From Ascarosepion bandense (taxonomy: Eukaryota; Mollusca; Cephalopoda; Sepiida; Sepiidae), in assembly GCA_037127315.1 (NCBI GenBank), contig JBBBDQ010001920.1, positions 248,001 through 312,000 on the forward strand: 64,000 nt of DNA, given 5' to 3'. The position numbers and the translations under genes are program-made. Positions within the stretch are counted from its first letter, which is position 1. Each line of letters starts with the position of its first letter. Positions 32,140 to 45,077 of this stretch are shown here, one piece after another. The notes beneath the pieces were generated by a model that was not told the DNA's origin, did not search any database, and saw only the letters and a list, made by a program, of their open reading frames with translations.

Positions 32140-33590
32140 TATCACAATTTCATATTGCTTGATTTTTGTTATGTTGTGAGTAAGAATAAATAACTCAACA
32201 ACAGGAATAGGTTAATTGTTGTATTCCGTGAAAATAGTATTTACAAAGGTTATTAGTATCCAATACAAGAATAAAGGTTAATTGTCTCAACCGTCGTAAG
32301 ACGTAGTATGAGCAATGGGTACTTCTGGGTCATCACCGGAAGTCTACGACTGACTTGTCGATCGGCTGCTCGGCACACTCTCGTCGTAGATGCCACCATT
32401 ACTTTACATAGTAATGGAATAGTCCATTATAGCCGAATAGGCGCGGGCGTCCCAACAATTTTGAAAAAAATTCAATTTTTCTGATTCTGGCATCACCAAT
32501 ACATATGACCTGATTTTGGTGCCTCCAAGTTATGTGGATTCTGATTTATCCAGTTTATATTACGTGATTCTGGTATATCCAAGTCATATTACTTGATTCT
32601 TGCATCTCTAAATCCTGTTACTTCTTTCTGATATCTCCAATTCATATTGCTTAATGTTGGTATATTCAAGTCATATTACTTGATTCTGGCATCTCTAAAT
32701 CATTATTCTTCATTCTGATATCTTCAATTCATATTGCCTGACACTAGTATCTCCAATTCATAATTCTTGATTGTATTATCTTCAACTCATATTGATTGAT
32801 TATGGTGTCTCCACTTTAATTTACATTATTCTGGTATCACCAATTCAGCATGCTTGATTCTCTTTTCTCCAGTTTATATTGCTTCATTCTGGTAACTTCA
32901 TTTTATATTATTTGTTTCTGATATCTCTAATTCATATTGTTTGATTCTAGTATCTCTAATATATATTGCTTCATTATAGTATCTTCAATATATATTGCTT
33001 GGTTCTATTATCACTAAATCATATTGCTTCAATAATTTATATTGATTCATTATAGTATCTCAAATTCAAATTGCTTGATTATGGAATCTTCAATATGTAT
33101 TGCTTGATTCTAGTAACACTAATTTATATTGCATAATTCTGGTATCTCCAATTTATATTACTTGATTCTTGTTTCTCCAATTTATATTAATTCAATCTGG
33201 TATCTGCATTGCATATTTATTGATTCTGCTTTCTCTAATTTATAATACTTTATCATAGTATCTCTAATTTATATTGTTTGATTTCAGTAAATCTAATACA
33301 TGATACTAGTATCTATAATTCATGTTGCTTCATTATAGAATCTCCAATTTCTATTACATTATTCTGGTGTTACGAATGCATATTGATTCATCCTGGCATC
33401 TTCAATTCATATTGCTTGATTTTGGTATTTGCATTTCATTTATTTTCATGCATTTATCACCAGTTCATATTGCTTCATTATGTTATCTTCAATATGTATT
33501 GCTTGATTCTATGATCATAATGCTTGATTATGGTATCACTAATACATATTGTTTGGTCCTGGCATCTCTAATTCATATTGCTGGATTCTT
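32140..33590. repeat. Diverged left edge of the 29-bp satellite
   Basis: About 29-bp units of the form TTGATTCTGGTATCTCCAAT + TCATATTGC, each differing from its neighbours at several positions. It is interrupted at 32167-32457 by a solo LTR. No function is evident. Confidence 0.88.
32167..32457. mobile_element. Solo LTR inserted in the satellite edge
   Basis: 291 bp starting TGTTATGTTGTGAG and ending GTCCCAACA (TG…CA), flanked by ATTTT at 32162-32166 and 32458-32462. It is much GC-richer than its surroundings (CGACTGACTTGTCGATCGGC near 32350) and carries AATAAA-like words. Satellite sequence lies on both sides. Orientation and LTR class are undecided. Confidence 0.7.
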
Positions 33591-36500
33591 GGATCACTAG
33601 GCCATTTTACTTGATTCTGGTATGTCCAATTCATATTGTTTGATTCTTGGATCACTAGGCCATTTTACTTGATTCTGGTATGTCCAATTCATATTGTTTG
33701 ATTCTTGGATCACTAGGCCATTTTACTTGATTCTGGTATGTCCAATTCATATTGTTTGATTCTTGGATCACTAGGCCATTTTACTTGATTCTGGTATGTC
33801 CAATTCATATTGTTTGATTCTTGGATCACTAGGCCATTTTACTTGATTCTGGTATGTCCAATTCATATTGTTTGATTCTTGGATCACTAGGCCATTTTAC
33901 TTGATTCTGGTATGTCCAATTCATATTGTTTGATTCTTGGATCACTAGGCCATTTTACTTGATTCTGGTATGTCCAATTCATATTGTTTGATTCTTGGAT
34001 CACTAGGCCATTTTACTTGATTATGGTATCTCTAATACATATTGTTTGGTCCTGGCATCTCTAATTCATATTGTTTGATTCTTGGATCACTAGGCCATTT
34101 TATTTGATTCTGGTATGTCCAATTCATATTGTTTGATTCTTGGATCACTAGGCCATTTTACTTGATTCTGGTATGTCCAATTCATATTGTTTGATTCTTG
34201 GATCACTAGGCCATTTTACTTGATTCTGGTATGTCCAATTCATATTGTTTGATTCTTGGATCACTAGGCCATTTTACTTGATTATGGTATCTCTAATACA
34301 TATTGTTTGGTCCTGGCATCTCTAGTTCATATTGCTGGATTCTTGGATCACTAGGCCATTTTACTTGATTCTGGTATGTCCAATTCATATTGTTTGATTC
34401 TTGGATCACTAGGCCATTTTTATTTGATTCTGGTATGTCCAATTCATATTGTTTGATTCTTGGATCACTAGGCCATTTTACTTGATTCTGGTATGTCCAA
34501 TTCATATTGTTTGATTCTTGGATCACTAGGCCATTTGATTGATTATGGTATCTCTAATACATATTGTTTGTCCTTGGTATCTCTAATTCATATTGCTGGA
34601 TTCTTGGATCACTAGGCCATTTTACTTGATTCTGGTATGTCCAATTCATATTGTTTGATTCTTGGATCACTAGGCCATTTTATTTTGATTCTGGTATGTC
34701 CAATTCATATTGCTGGATTCTTGATCACTAGGCCATTTTACTTGATTCTGGTATGTCCAATTCATATTGTTTGATTCTTGATCACTAGGCCATTTTACTT
34801 GATTATGGTATCTCTAATACATATTGTTTGGTCCTTGCATTCTAATTCATATTGTTTGATTCTTTGATCACTAGGCCATTTTATTTGATTCTGGTATGTC
34901 CAATTCATATTGTTTGATTCTTGGATCACTAGGCCATTTTATTTGATTCTGGTATGTCCAATTCATATTGTTTGATTCTTGATCACTAGGCCATTTTACT
35001 TGGACTTCTGGCAAGGTCCAATTCATATTGTTTGATTCTTTGGATCACTAGGCCATTTTACTTTGATTCTGGTATGTCCAATTCATATTGTTTGATTCTT
35101 GGATCACTAGCTATTTTACTTGATTCTGGTATGTCCAATTCATATTGTTTGATTCTTGGATCACTAGGCCATTTTACTTGATTATGGTATCTCTAATACA
35201 TATTGTTTGGTCCTGGCATCTCTAATTCATATTGTTTGATTCTTGACTAGCCATTTTACTTGATTATGGTATTCTTAACATATATTGGTCCTGGCAATTT
35301 AAATTATATTATTGGATTCTTGGATCACTAGGCCATTTTACTTCTTGATTCTGGTATGTCCAATTCATATTGTTTGATTCTTTGGATCACTAGGCCATTT
35401 TACTTGATTATGGTATCTCTAATACATATTGTTTGGTCCTGGCATCTCTAATTCATATTGCTGATTCTTTGGATCACTAGCCATTTTACTTGATTCTGGT
35501 ATGTCCAATTCATATTGTTTGGATTCTTGGATCACTAGCCATTTTACTGGATTCTGGTATGTCCAATTCATATTGTTTGATTCTGGATCACTAGGCCATT
35601 TTACTTGATTCTGGTATGTCCATTCATATTGTTTGGATTCTTGGATCACTGGGCCATTTTACTTGATTCTGGTATGTCCAATTGATATTGTTTGATTCTT
35701 GGATCACTAGACCATTTTACTTGATTTTGGTATGTCCAATTCATATTGTTTGATTCTTGGATCACTAGGCCATTTTACTTGATTATGGTATCTCTTAATA
35801 CATATTGTTTGGTCCTGGCATCTCTAATTCATATTGCTGATTCTTGGATCACTAGGCCATTTTACTTGATTCTGGTATGTCCAATTCATATTGTTTGATT
35901 CTTGGATCACTAGGCCATTTTACTTGATTATGGTATCTCTAATACATATTGTTTGGTCCTGCATCTCTAATTCATATTGTTTGATTCTGGATCACTAGGC
36001 CATTTTATTTGATTCTGGTATGTCCAATTCATATTGTTTGGATTCTTGGATCACTAGGCCATTTTATTTGATTCTTGGTATGTCCAATTCATATTGTTTG
36101 ATTCTTGGATCACTAGGCCATTTTACTTGATTCTGGTATGTCCAATTCATATTGTCGATTTTTGATCACTAGGCCATTTTACTTCTTGATTCTGTATAAC
36201 CAATTCATATTGTTTGATTCTTGGATCACTAGGCCATTTTACTTGATTCTGGTATGTCCAATTCATATTGTTGGATTCTTTGGATCACTAGGCCATTTTA
36301 CTTGATTATGGTATCTCTAATACATATTGTTTGGTCCTGGCATCTCTAATTCATATTGTTTGATTCTTGGATCACTAGGCCATTTTACTTGATTATGGTA
36401 TCTCTAATACATATTGTTTGGTCCTGGCACTTAATTCATATTGCTGGATCTTTGGATCACTAGGCCATTTTACTGATTCTGGTATGTCCAATTCATATTG

Positions 36501-39500
36501 TTTGACTTGATCACTAGGCCATTTTACTGATTATGGTATCTCTAATATTGTTGGTCCTATATCTCTGAATTCATATTGCTGGATTCTTGACTGTACTAGG
36601 CCATTTTACTTGATTCTGGTATGTCCAATTCATATTGTTTGATTTTGATCATTAGGCCATTTTACTTGATTCTGGCATGTCTAATTCATATTGTTTGATT
36701 CTTGGATCACTAGGCCATTTTACTTGACTTTGGTATGTCCAATTCATATATTGTTTGATTCTTGGATCACTGGGCCATTTTAGATTGATTCTGGTATGTC
36801 CAATTGATATTGTTTGATTCTTGGATCACTAGACCATTTTACTTGATTTGGTATGTCCACCTATATACTTGATTCTTGGATCACTAGGCCATTTTACTTG
36901 ATTATGGTATCTAATTACATATTGTTTGGTCCTGGCATCTCTAATTCATATTGTTTGATTCTTGGATCACTAGGCCATTTTATTTGATTCTGGTATGTCC
37001 AATTCATATTGTTTGATTCTTGGATCACTAGGCCATTTTACTTGATTCTGGTATGTCCAATTCATATTGTTTGATTCTTGGATCACTAGGCCATTTTACT
37101 TGATTCTGGTATGTCCAATTCATATTGTTTGATTCTTGGATCACTAGGCCATTTTACTTGATTCTGGTATGTCCAATTCATATTGTTTGATTCTTGGAGG
37201 TCACTAGGCCATTTTACTTGATTCTGGCATGTCCAATTCATATTGTTTGATTCTTGGATCACTAGGCCATTTTACTTGATTATGGTATCTCTTATACATA
37301 TTGTTTGGTCCTGGCATCTCTAATTCATATTGCTGGATTCTTGGATCACTAGGCCATTTTACTTGATTCTGGTATGTCCAATTCATATTGTTTGATTCTT
37401 GGATCACTAGGCCATTTTACTTGATTCTGGTATGTCCAATTCATATTGTTTGATTCTTGGATCACTAGGCCATTTTACTTGATTCTGGTATGTCCAATTC
37501 ATATTGTTTGATTCTTGGATCACTAGGCCATTTTACTTGATTCTGGTATGTCCAATTCATATTGTTTGATTCTTGGATCACTCGGCCATTTTACTTGATT
37601 CTGGTATGTCCAATTCATATTGTTTGATTCTTGGATCACTAGGCCATTTTACTTGATTCTGGTATGTCCAATTCATATTGTTTGGTCCTGGCATCTCTAA
37701 TTCATATTGCTTGATTCTTGTATCACTAGGCCATTTTACTTGATTCTGGTATGTCCAATTCATATTGTTTGATTCTTGGATCACTAGGCCATTTTACTTG
37801 ATTCTGGTATGTCCAATTCATATTGTTTGATTCTTGGATCACTAGGCCATTTTACTTGATTCTGGTATGTCCAATTCATATTGTTTGTTTCTTGGATCAC
37901 TAGGCCATTTTACTTGGTTCTGGTATGTCCAATTCATATTGTTTGATTCTTGGATCACTAGGCCATTTTACTTGATTATGGTATCTCTAATACATATTGT
38001 TTGGTCCTGGCATCTCTAATTCATATTGTTTGATTCTTGGATCACTAGGCCATTTTATTTGATTCTGGTATGTCCAATTCACATTGTTTGATTCTTGGAT
38101 CACTAGGCCATTTTACTTGATTCTGGTATGTCCAATTCATATTGTTTGATTCTTGGATCACTAGGCCATTTTACTTGATTCTGGTATGTCCAATTCATAT
38201 TGTTTGATTCTTGGATCACTAGGCCATTTTACTTGATTCTGGTATGTCCAATTCATATTGTTTGATTCTTGGATCACTAGGCCATTTTACTTGATTATGG
38301 TATGTCCAATTCATATTGTTTGATTCTTGGATCACTAGGCCATTTTACTTGATTATGGTATCTCTTATACATATTGTTTGGTCCTGGCATCTCTAATTCA
38401 TATTGCTGGATTCTTGGATCACTAGGCCATTTTACTTGATTCTGGTATGTCCAATTCATATTGTTTGATTCTTGGATCACTAGGCCATTTTACTTGATTA
38501 TGGTATCTCTAATACATATTGTTTGGTCCTGGCATCTCTAATTCATATTGCTGGATTCTTGGATCACTAGGCCATTTTACTTGATTCTGGTATGTCCAAT
38601 TCATATTGTTTGATTCTTGGATCACTAGGCCATTTTACTTGATTCTGGTATGTCCAATTCATAATGTTTGATTCTTGGATCACTAGGCCATTTTACTTGA
38701 TTCTGGTATGTCCAATTCATATTGTTTGATTCTTGGATCACTAGGCCATTTTACTTGATTCTGGTATGTCCAATTCATATTGTTTGATTCTTGGATCACT
38801 AGGCCATTTTACTTGATTCTGGTATGTCCAATTCATATTGTTTGGTCCTGGCATCTCTAATTCATATTGCTTGATTCTTGTATCACTAGGCCATTTTACT
38901 TGATTCTGGTATGTCCAATTCATATTGTTTGATTCTTGGATCACTAGGCCATTTTACTTGATTCTGGTATGTCCAATTCATATTGTTTGATTCTTGGATC
39001 ACTAGGCCATTTTACTTGATTCTGGTATGTCCAATTCATATTGTTTGATTCTTGGATCACTAGGCCATTTTACTTGATTCTGGTATGTCCAATTCATATT
39101 GTTTGATTCTTGGATCACTAGGCCATTTTACTTGATTCTGGTATGTCCAATTCATATTGTTTGATTCTTGGATCACTAGACCATTTTACTTGATTCTGGT
39201 ATGTCCAATTCATATTGTTTGATTCTTGGATCACTAGGCCATTTTACTTGATTATGGTATCTCTAATACATATTGTTTGGTCCTGGCATCTCTAATTCAT
39301 ATTGCTGGATTCTTGGATCACTAGGCCATTTTACTTGATTCTGGTATGTCCAATTCATATTGTTTGATTCTTGGATCACTAGGCCATTTTACTTGATTCT
39401 GGTATGTCCAATTCATATCGTTTGATTCTTGGATCACTAGGCCATTTTACTTGATTCTGGTATGTCCAATTCATATTGTTTGATTCTTGGATCACTAGAC

Positions 39501-39890
39501 CATTTTACTTGATTCTGGTATGTCCAATTCATATTGTTTGATTCTTGGATCACTAGGCCATTTTACTTGATTATGGTATCTCTAATACATATTGTTTGGT
39601 CCTGGCATCTCTAATTCATATTGCTGGATTCTTGGATCACTAGGCCATTTTACTTGATTCTGGTATGTCCAATTCATATTGTTTGATTCTTGGATCACTA
39701 GGCCATTTTACTTGATTCTGGTATGTCCAATTCATATTGTTTGATTCTTGGATCACTAGGCCATTTTACTTGATTATGGTATCTCTAATACATATTGTTT
39801 GGTCCTGGCATCTCTAATTCATATTGCTGGATTCTTGGATCACTAGGCCATTTTACTTGATTCTGGTATGCCCGATTCATATTGTTTGAT
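33591..39890. repeat. Homogeneous satellite core, 58-bp dimer of 29-bp units
   Basis: Main unit: TTGATTCTTGGATCACTAGG + CCATTTTAC (29) followed by TTGATTCTGGTATGTCCAAT + TCATATTGT (29). At intervals a variant pair is inserted (TTGATTATGGTATCTCTAAT…, TTGGTCCTGGCATCTCTAAT…TGCTGG), giving a higher-order pattern. A block with the rare GTATCACTAG variant occurs near 37720 and 38880, about 1163 bp apart (close to 40 units), with the same neighbours, so large segments were duplicated. Minus-strand frames of 60-77 codons repeating QESNNMNWTYQNQVKWPSD are a by-product: 3 x 29 bp is 29 codons. Confidence 0.95.
34420..36925. other. Satellite block rich in small indels
   Basis: Inside the core, this part shows many one- or two-base gains and losses (CATTTTTATTTG, TTCTTGATCACTAGG without one G, TTTGGATCACTAGC), while 33.6-34.4 and 36.95-39.9 kb are almost indel-free. 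Either an unpolished long-read consensus or a truly older block. Confidence 0.75.
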
Positions 39891-41041
39891 TTTGGTATTT
39901 GCATTTCATTTATTTTCATACATTTATCTCCAATTGACATTGCTTGATTCTGGAATCTCAAATACATATTTTTTGATCCTGACATATTCAATTCATATTA
40001 CTTGAATCTAGTATCTCAAATTCATATTACTTTTTTCTGGTCACACTAATTCACATTGCTTGATTGTGGTATATCCATCTCTTATTCCTTGGTTCTAGTA
40101 TCTTTAATTCTTATTGCATGATTGTGGTATCTCAAATTGATATTTATTGCTTCTGGTATCTCCAATTTACATTGCTTTAATACAATATCTATAATTCATA
40201 TTGCTTGATTTTAATGTCTGCATTTAATATTGCTTGTTTCTGGTACCTCTAATTATTATTGCCTCATTTTGGTATCTCCTATTCATATGACATGATTTTG
40301 GTATCACAAATTTATTTTGCTTGATTCTGGTGTTTTTGATACATGTAGTTTGATTCTAATAGCACTAATTCATATTCCATGATTCTGATATCTCAAATTT
40401 AATTTGCTTGATTCTGGTATTTCCAATGCAGATAGTTTGATTCTAATAACATTAATTCATATTCTATGATTTTGGTATCTGCACTTCATATTCCTTGATT
40501 TTGTATCTCTAATTCATATTACTTGGTTCTGGTATCTGCAGTGTATATTTGCTTCCAGTAAATCTAATTCAAATTGCATGATTCTAGTATTTCCAGTTTC
40601 TACCACATGATTCTGGTATCTCTGATACATTTTGATTCATGCTAATGTCTTTAATTTATATTGTTTGATTTTAGTAATTCCAATACAAATTGTTTGATTC
40701 TGGTAATTTCAGTTCAGATTGCTTGATTCTGGTTTTTCCAGTTCATATTGCTTGATTCTAATATCTGTTATTCATATTACTTGATTCTGGAAACTCTAAT
40801 TCACTTTGTCTAATTCTGGTACACCCAATTCATATTGCTTGATTGTAGTATCTTTAATTTATATTGCATGTGTCTGGTATCTCTAATTGATATTTAATGA
40901 TTCTGGTGTCTCTAATTTATATTGCTTGATTCTGGTATCTCCATTCCATATTGCTTCATTAAGGCATATCCAATTCATATTGCTTGTTTTTATTATTTCC
41001 AATTCATGTAGCCTGATTCTGGTATTTCCAATTTATATCAA
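39891..41041. repeat. Diverged right edge of the 29-bp satellite
   Basis: Returns to single, diverged 29-bp units, mirroring the left edge. It stops where a Helitron-like 3' end begins. Confidence 0.88.
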
Positions 41042-41429
41042 ACTAGCAGTATAGCTCAGCGTTGCTTGGGTGTAATGAAAGCTTTAAAACTAATCCATGG
41101 TCCTGGAGCTCAGACTCTTTGGACATTGGCACAAAAGACTAAAAAGCAATAGTTGTTTCCAGTTAAAGCGAAACCATAGACTGAAAGAAAAATGAATGGA
41201 TGTAAGTCAAATTTTGATTTCCTGTTATCGATATCAAATAAGTTTTTTTCATCGTAAACTGAATTTTGAAGGCTAAAAAAGTCCTCTGAGTAAATGGTAT
41301 CATGGCAGAGACTAAGAACTACAATTATACCTACTTAGAGCCAAACCTGAAGCAAAAACTAAAATAAAAGGGCTGAAACAAAATACAGACCTACAGGCAG
41401 ATAAACAGACACACACACAAACATCTTGC

Positions 41430-41472
<43 letters not shown>

Positions 41473-41732
41473 GATTTTCTGCACTATTGTAAGAACTGCA
41501 ACCTTGAAACTTCTGAATAGCATTTCTTATGTCTTTGACTATTAGTGTATCAAATTTGATTAAAATCGGACCACTCCTTCTATAACCCGATTTTTTTGAT
41601 TATCGATTTTCGATATTCATCGGGAGTACCTTGACACAAAACCTAGTTAAGAACACTCACAGATGCTTATAATACAACTGTGTAAATTTTCAAGAAAATC
41701 GGTTCAGCCGTTTTGGAGTCTATAGGTAATGG

Positions 41733-41781
<49 letters not shown>

Positions 41782-41790
41782 GAATGTGTG
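41042..41790 (-). mobile_element. Non-autonomous Helitron-like element
   Basis: On the minus strand it ends CCCAAGCAACGCTGAGCTAT + ACTGCTAGT. A GC-rich segment just before a terminal CTAGT fits Helitron 3' ends. Internal landmarks shared with 48.53-49.28 and 54.95-55.67 kb: the sense words CGGCTGAACCGATTTTCTTG, ATCGATAATC, a central (TA)n with AAAAGGCAAGATGTTTGTG, TTCGCTTTAACTGG. The 5' side runs into (CA)n at 41737-41779. No Rep/helicase. Confidence 0.75.
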
Positions 41791-41799
41791 GTTGTTAAC

Positions 41800-41945
41800 A
41801 AATGAACAACTCAATGTGTGAGCTATGTATTGGGGATGGTGATTTTCTAAGCGCAGCTTAAATATGGCACAAGGCCCAAAGTATGGGATACCCAGTGGGG
41901 ATCAAACTCACTACACAATTGTAACAACTCTACACCACCTCAAAG
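41800..41945 (-). repeat. Second tRNA-derived SINE family, head and body
   Basis: The minus strand reads an A-box-like GGTGTAGAGTTGTT, B-box-like AGTTTGATCCCCAC, then the body GGGCCTTGTGCCATATTTAA. The same body without a head is at 7885 and 20945. Distinct from the main SINE. Confidence 0.65.
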
Positions 41946-42109
41946 TGCTCCTATGTGTTAGGAATGTCACATTGAAGTAATCCAAGATGACAAAAAAACA
42001 TGATACAGAAACCTTATGGCATCCAGGAATAGGGAAGGATGCCTTCCATAGGATATGCAGTGTATTAAGAGACAAGAAATGAGGTCCGAACATTTATGCA
42101 ATGTCTAAC

Positions 42110-42495
42110 TTTCTATATTCTGAAATGCGGTTCTACAGAAGGATGCAGAGAATATCATGGATCGAGCATATGAATAATGATAAGGTTTTGGAAAGGATGG
42201 AAACAGAAAGGAAATTAATACTGAGCATCAGAAAGAGACAGCTAAAGTTCCTTGGACAAGCAATGAGGAAAGAGGGTTTGAAGAACCTGATACGAACAGG
42301 CCAGATGGAGGGGAAAAGAGACAGGGGAAAGCAACGAATAACATATTTGAAGGACCTAATCAGGTGGATGATGGAATGAGGGTTGCATGGTGTAACAGGA
42401 GAAGGTGCGCTAAGAGCCACCAGGGATAGGAAGACGTGGAAAGCCATGATCGCCTACGTCTTGATGGAACAGGGCATATAATAGAAGAAGAATAC
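42110..42495 (+). pseudogene. RTE-clade LINE C-terminal end
   Basis: Frame 42101-42379 reads FYRRMQRISWIEHMNNDKVL, ERMETERKLILSIRKRQLKF, LGQAMRKEGLKNLIRTGQME, KRDRGKQRITYLKDL. This is the RTE/BovB-like C-terminus (RRMLRISWTxH…RKLxLxIRKRQLKFLGHxMR). It then stops at GGATGATGGAATGAG, and the 3' end has CCAGGGATAGGAAGACGTGG and a (GAA)-type tail at 42483. Same 3' terminus as 54.7 kb. Confidence 0.85.
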
Positions 42496-42579
42496 TTGTA
42501 AAGTATACTGAAACTGGTAGGGAACAGTGAGGAATGTATTTGACAAGTTTATGAATGGATGTCAGAACAAAAAAGTGAT

Positions 42580-43160
42580 TATTAAAGGGTTAAAAAAGAA
42601 GAAGAAAAGAAGAAGGGAAGTAGAGAAAAGAAGAAGAAAAAGAAAAAGATATGAAGAAAAAGAAGAAGAAAAGACAAAAAAGAAAAAAAAGAAGAAATGA
42701 CAAAAAGAAAGATGAAGAAAACAAGAAAAATCAAAGAAGAAGCAAAGAAAAACGATTAGGACAAAGAATCAAGGAAGAAAAAGAAGAAAATGACAAGAGA
42801 AGAAGAAAAGTAGAAGAAAAAAGATGAGGAGAAAAAAAGACAAGAAGAAAAAAGAACATGAAAAAGAAAAGAAGAAGAAAAAAGATGAGGAGAAAAAAAG
42901 ACAAGAAGAAAAAAGAACATGAAAAAGAAAAGAAGAAGAAAAAAGATGAGGAGAAAAAAAGACAAGAAGAAAAAAGAACATGAAAAAGAAAAGAAGAAGA
43001 AAAAAGATGAGGAGAAAAAAAGACAAGAAGAAAAAAGAACATGAAAAAGAAAAGAAGAAGAAAAAAGATGAGGAGAAAAAAAAGACAAGAAGAAAAAAAG
43101 AACATGAAAAAGAAAAGAAGAAGAAAAATGAAGAATGAAAAAAAAAGGAAGAAGAAAACT
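42580..43160. repeat. Polypurine (GAA)-rich array with 61-bp higher-order unit
   Basis: Nearly pure A/G on the plus strand for 580 bp. Between about 42821 and 43130 a 61-bp unit (AAGATGAGGAG … GAACATGAAAAAG) repeats five times, with AAGATGAGG at 42821, 42882, 42943, 43004 and 43065. The overlapping Phe/Leu/Ser-rich frames on the minus strand are artefacts. It lies about 95 bp beyond the (GAA) tail of an RTE element. Confidence 0.93.
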
Positions 43161-44185
43161 ATAAGTTCATGTTTTATGCATTTTTCATTTTTGTCATTGA
43201 GAATTTCAGTCACAAACAAATCTGAAAAACTTTCAACAATTTCCACTGGTATAACATAGTCACCTTTAAATATTATTCTCGCAGAACTCATTTATGAACT
43301 CACAAATATATTCAAGAGTTATTATTCTGAAGAGATTGATAAATATGTTTTTATTTTTGGTTCAAAAATGGCTTAAATCTGTCGTTCAAGCCTCAAATGT
43401 TGTTACTAACACCTTACAGCCAGAGGCCTCCTGTTAAAAACAAGATGGCTGCTCTTGAGAAAATTTGGTTCAGAGCCAGATTGACTTATGGGAAAATCTA
43501 TTGAACTTGGCAGCTGTATAAGTATTGAATAAATTACCTTTCGTTCTTACATAGGAATTAATCACTTTTCTTTTTATTGATAATCATCAAAGGGTAAGCG
43601 AGGGCAAATAGAAGCCCTGACAGTTGAAATATGGGACAAGGTTATAAAGATTTGAAGAGTGATTGATGGAGAAAGGAAAAAAACAAGAAAGCCATGAAAT
43701 TAAAGCACTTTATTTAAAGAGTCTATAATATATGTATATTTATACACATGTGTGTATAACTATATATACTGTAATTACTGGTATATAAGTCGCACATCTA
43801 AATAACAAAGCTACGTAAATAGTATACTACATCCAATTAACTGGTATTATAAGAAGAAGGCCGTGGACCTGAGTTCAAAATGGACAGGAGCTGTGTCTGA
43901 CTGAATTAGAGTGAACTATAGTAACACCTGTACTCTTTGAAATTATGTCTTATATACTAACAAACAACTAGTAACAATATAAGAATGAAGTTGTGAATTT
44001 GAGAAATACAAATATTTGCCGTAGTGATTTTTTTTTTTTTTACAAGAGAGTTTATCCCATACAAGAACCAAGAGCCACTCAAAGTAGGAGGCTTACAGAA
44101 TAAGAGGCATTGTTTATGGAAATGTGAGAAAGATGGTTAACCCAAAATAATAAAACAAATAGGCATAAATTAAATTTTAATGTAG
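43161..44185. other. Unassigned
   Basis: No recognised feature; a 15-bp T-run near 44027. Confidence 0.45.
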
Positions 44186-44440
44186 TATTTTGAATTCCAG
44201 TTGAATTCCTTGCATTTACTTCCACACAAATACCCTTGGGAAATGTATTAATCCGTCTCTTCCCTCCAGTTATGGGTTAAATAACAGGACAGATTGGGTT
44301 CTATAGCCTTGGCTGGAAAACCAGTCTAGAATGCAATGGTAACCTACTGCAGGATAATCTTCTGCCTAGTCAGTCATGTCTATTTCAAGACACGAGCGCC
44401 CAAAGCATGTATCATGTATGGCACTTAACTGACCGATTGA
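44186..44440 (+). repeat. tRNA-derived SINE lacking its head
   Basis: Starts at TTGAATTCCAGTTGAATTCC after the B box and runs to the terminus CATGTATGGCACTTAACTGA. The tail hairpin is damaged (TCATGTCTATTTCAAGACAC). Confidence 0.88.
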
Positions 44441-44557
44441 TATCTGTATACCCTGACAATTTAAATGATTTTTGTAAAAACTAAATTTATTGAGAAAAAT
44501 TTGCATTGCATAAAATCTGATATTATTTATATTTTTCAATCAAGATGAAGAATAACA

Positions 44558-44559
<2 letters not shown>

Positions 44560-44602
<43 letters not shown>

Positions 44603-44625
44603 TATATATATATATATATATATTA
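44560..44625. repeat. (CT)n and (TA)n microsatellites
   Basis: Adjacent perfect CT and TA runs. Confidence 0.95.
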
Positions 44626-44878
44626 CTTCATATGTTATTTTTGATGGATAGCCACATTTGTGTACATACTTTGTTTTTTTTTAATCAGTATTCATTTTGC
44701 CCTATTTACATTGTTCGGACTCTTATCATCATCTTTGTACACTTTCAAGTGAGTGAAATTTTGAACCAAACTTTTTACTTTGTTTACCGAGGTAGATTGT
44801 TCTAGTTCCACGAGTCATAACTCTTCCAGGTGTCACAGTATCAATTATCTCCCATTGACTCAACTTTCAAAGTTTTTG

Positions 44879-44966
44879 CTCACCTCTGCTGTAGCCAGGT
44901 TTTGAATTCACAACTCTTTGGGTTAAGTTACTAGATTCAAACAACGCTTTTATCCAGTGGGTCATA
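44879..44966 (-). repeat. Possible tRNA-Arg-like SINE head (degenerate)
   Basis: The minus strand reads CCACTGGATAAAAGCG, like an Arg-tRNA D-arm, and a poor B box GTGAATTCAAAACC. Related to 6958-7033. Weak. Confidence 0.4.
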
Positions 44967-45044
44967 TATGATTATATATATATATATATATATATATGAT
45001 TATATATATATATATATATATAATCATATATATATATATATGAT

Positions 45045-45070
<26 letters not shown>
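44967..45070. repeat. (TA)n tract with ATGATTATAT interruptions
   Basis: TA runs separated by TGATTATA or AATCATA, so the tract is itself palindromic. Confidence 0.9.

Positions 45071-45077
<7 letters not shown>

Noticed and set aside
33591..39890. CRISPR-like regular 29-bp repeats
   Set aside because: There are no unique spacers: the whole unit repeats, with eukaryotic satellite behaviour and no cas genes.
34293..39991. Repeated Asn/Gln/Trp-rich peptides on the minus strand
   Set aside because: Satellite translation: 29-bp units cycle through all frames every 87 bp. Frames end wherever an indel occurs.
42731..43291. Minus-strand 186-codon frame resembling a membrane protein
   Set aside because: It is the reverse of a GAA-rich 61-bp repeat; hydrophobicity comes from composition only.
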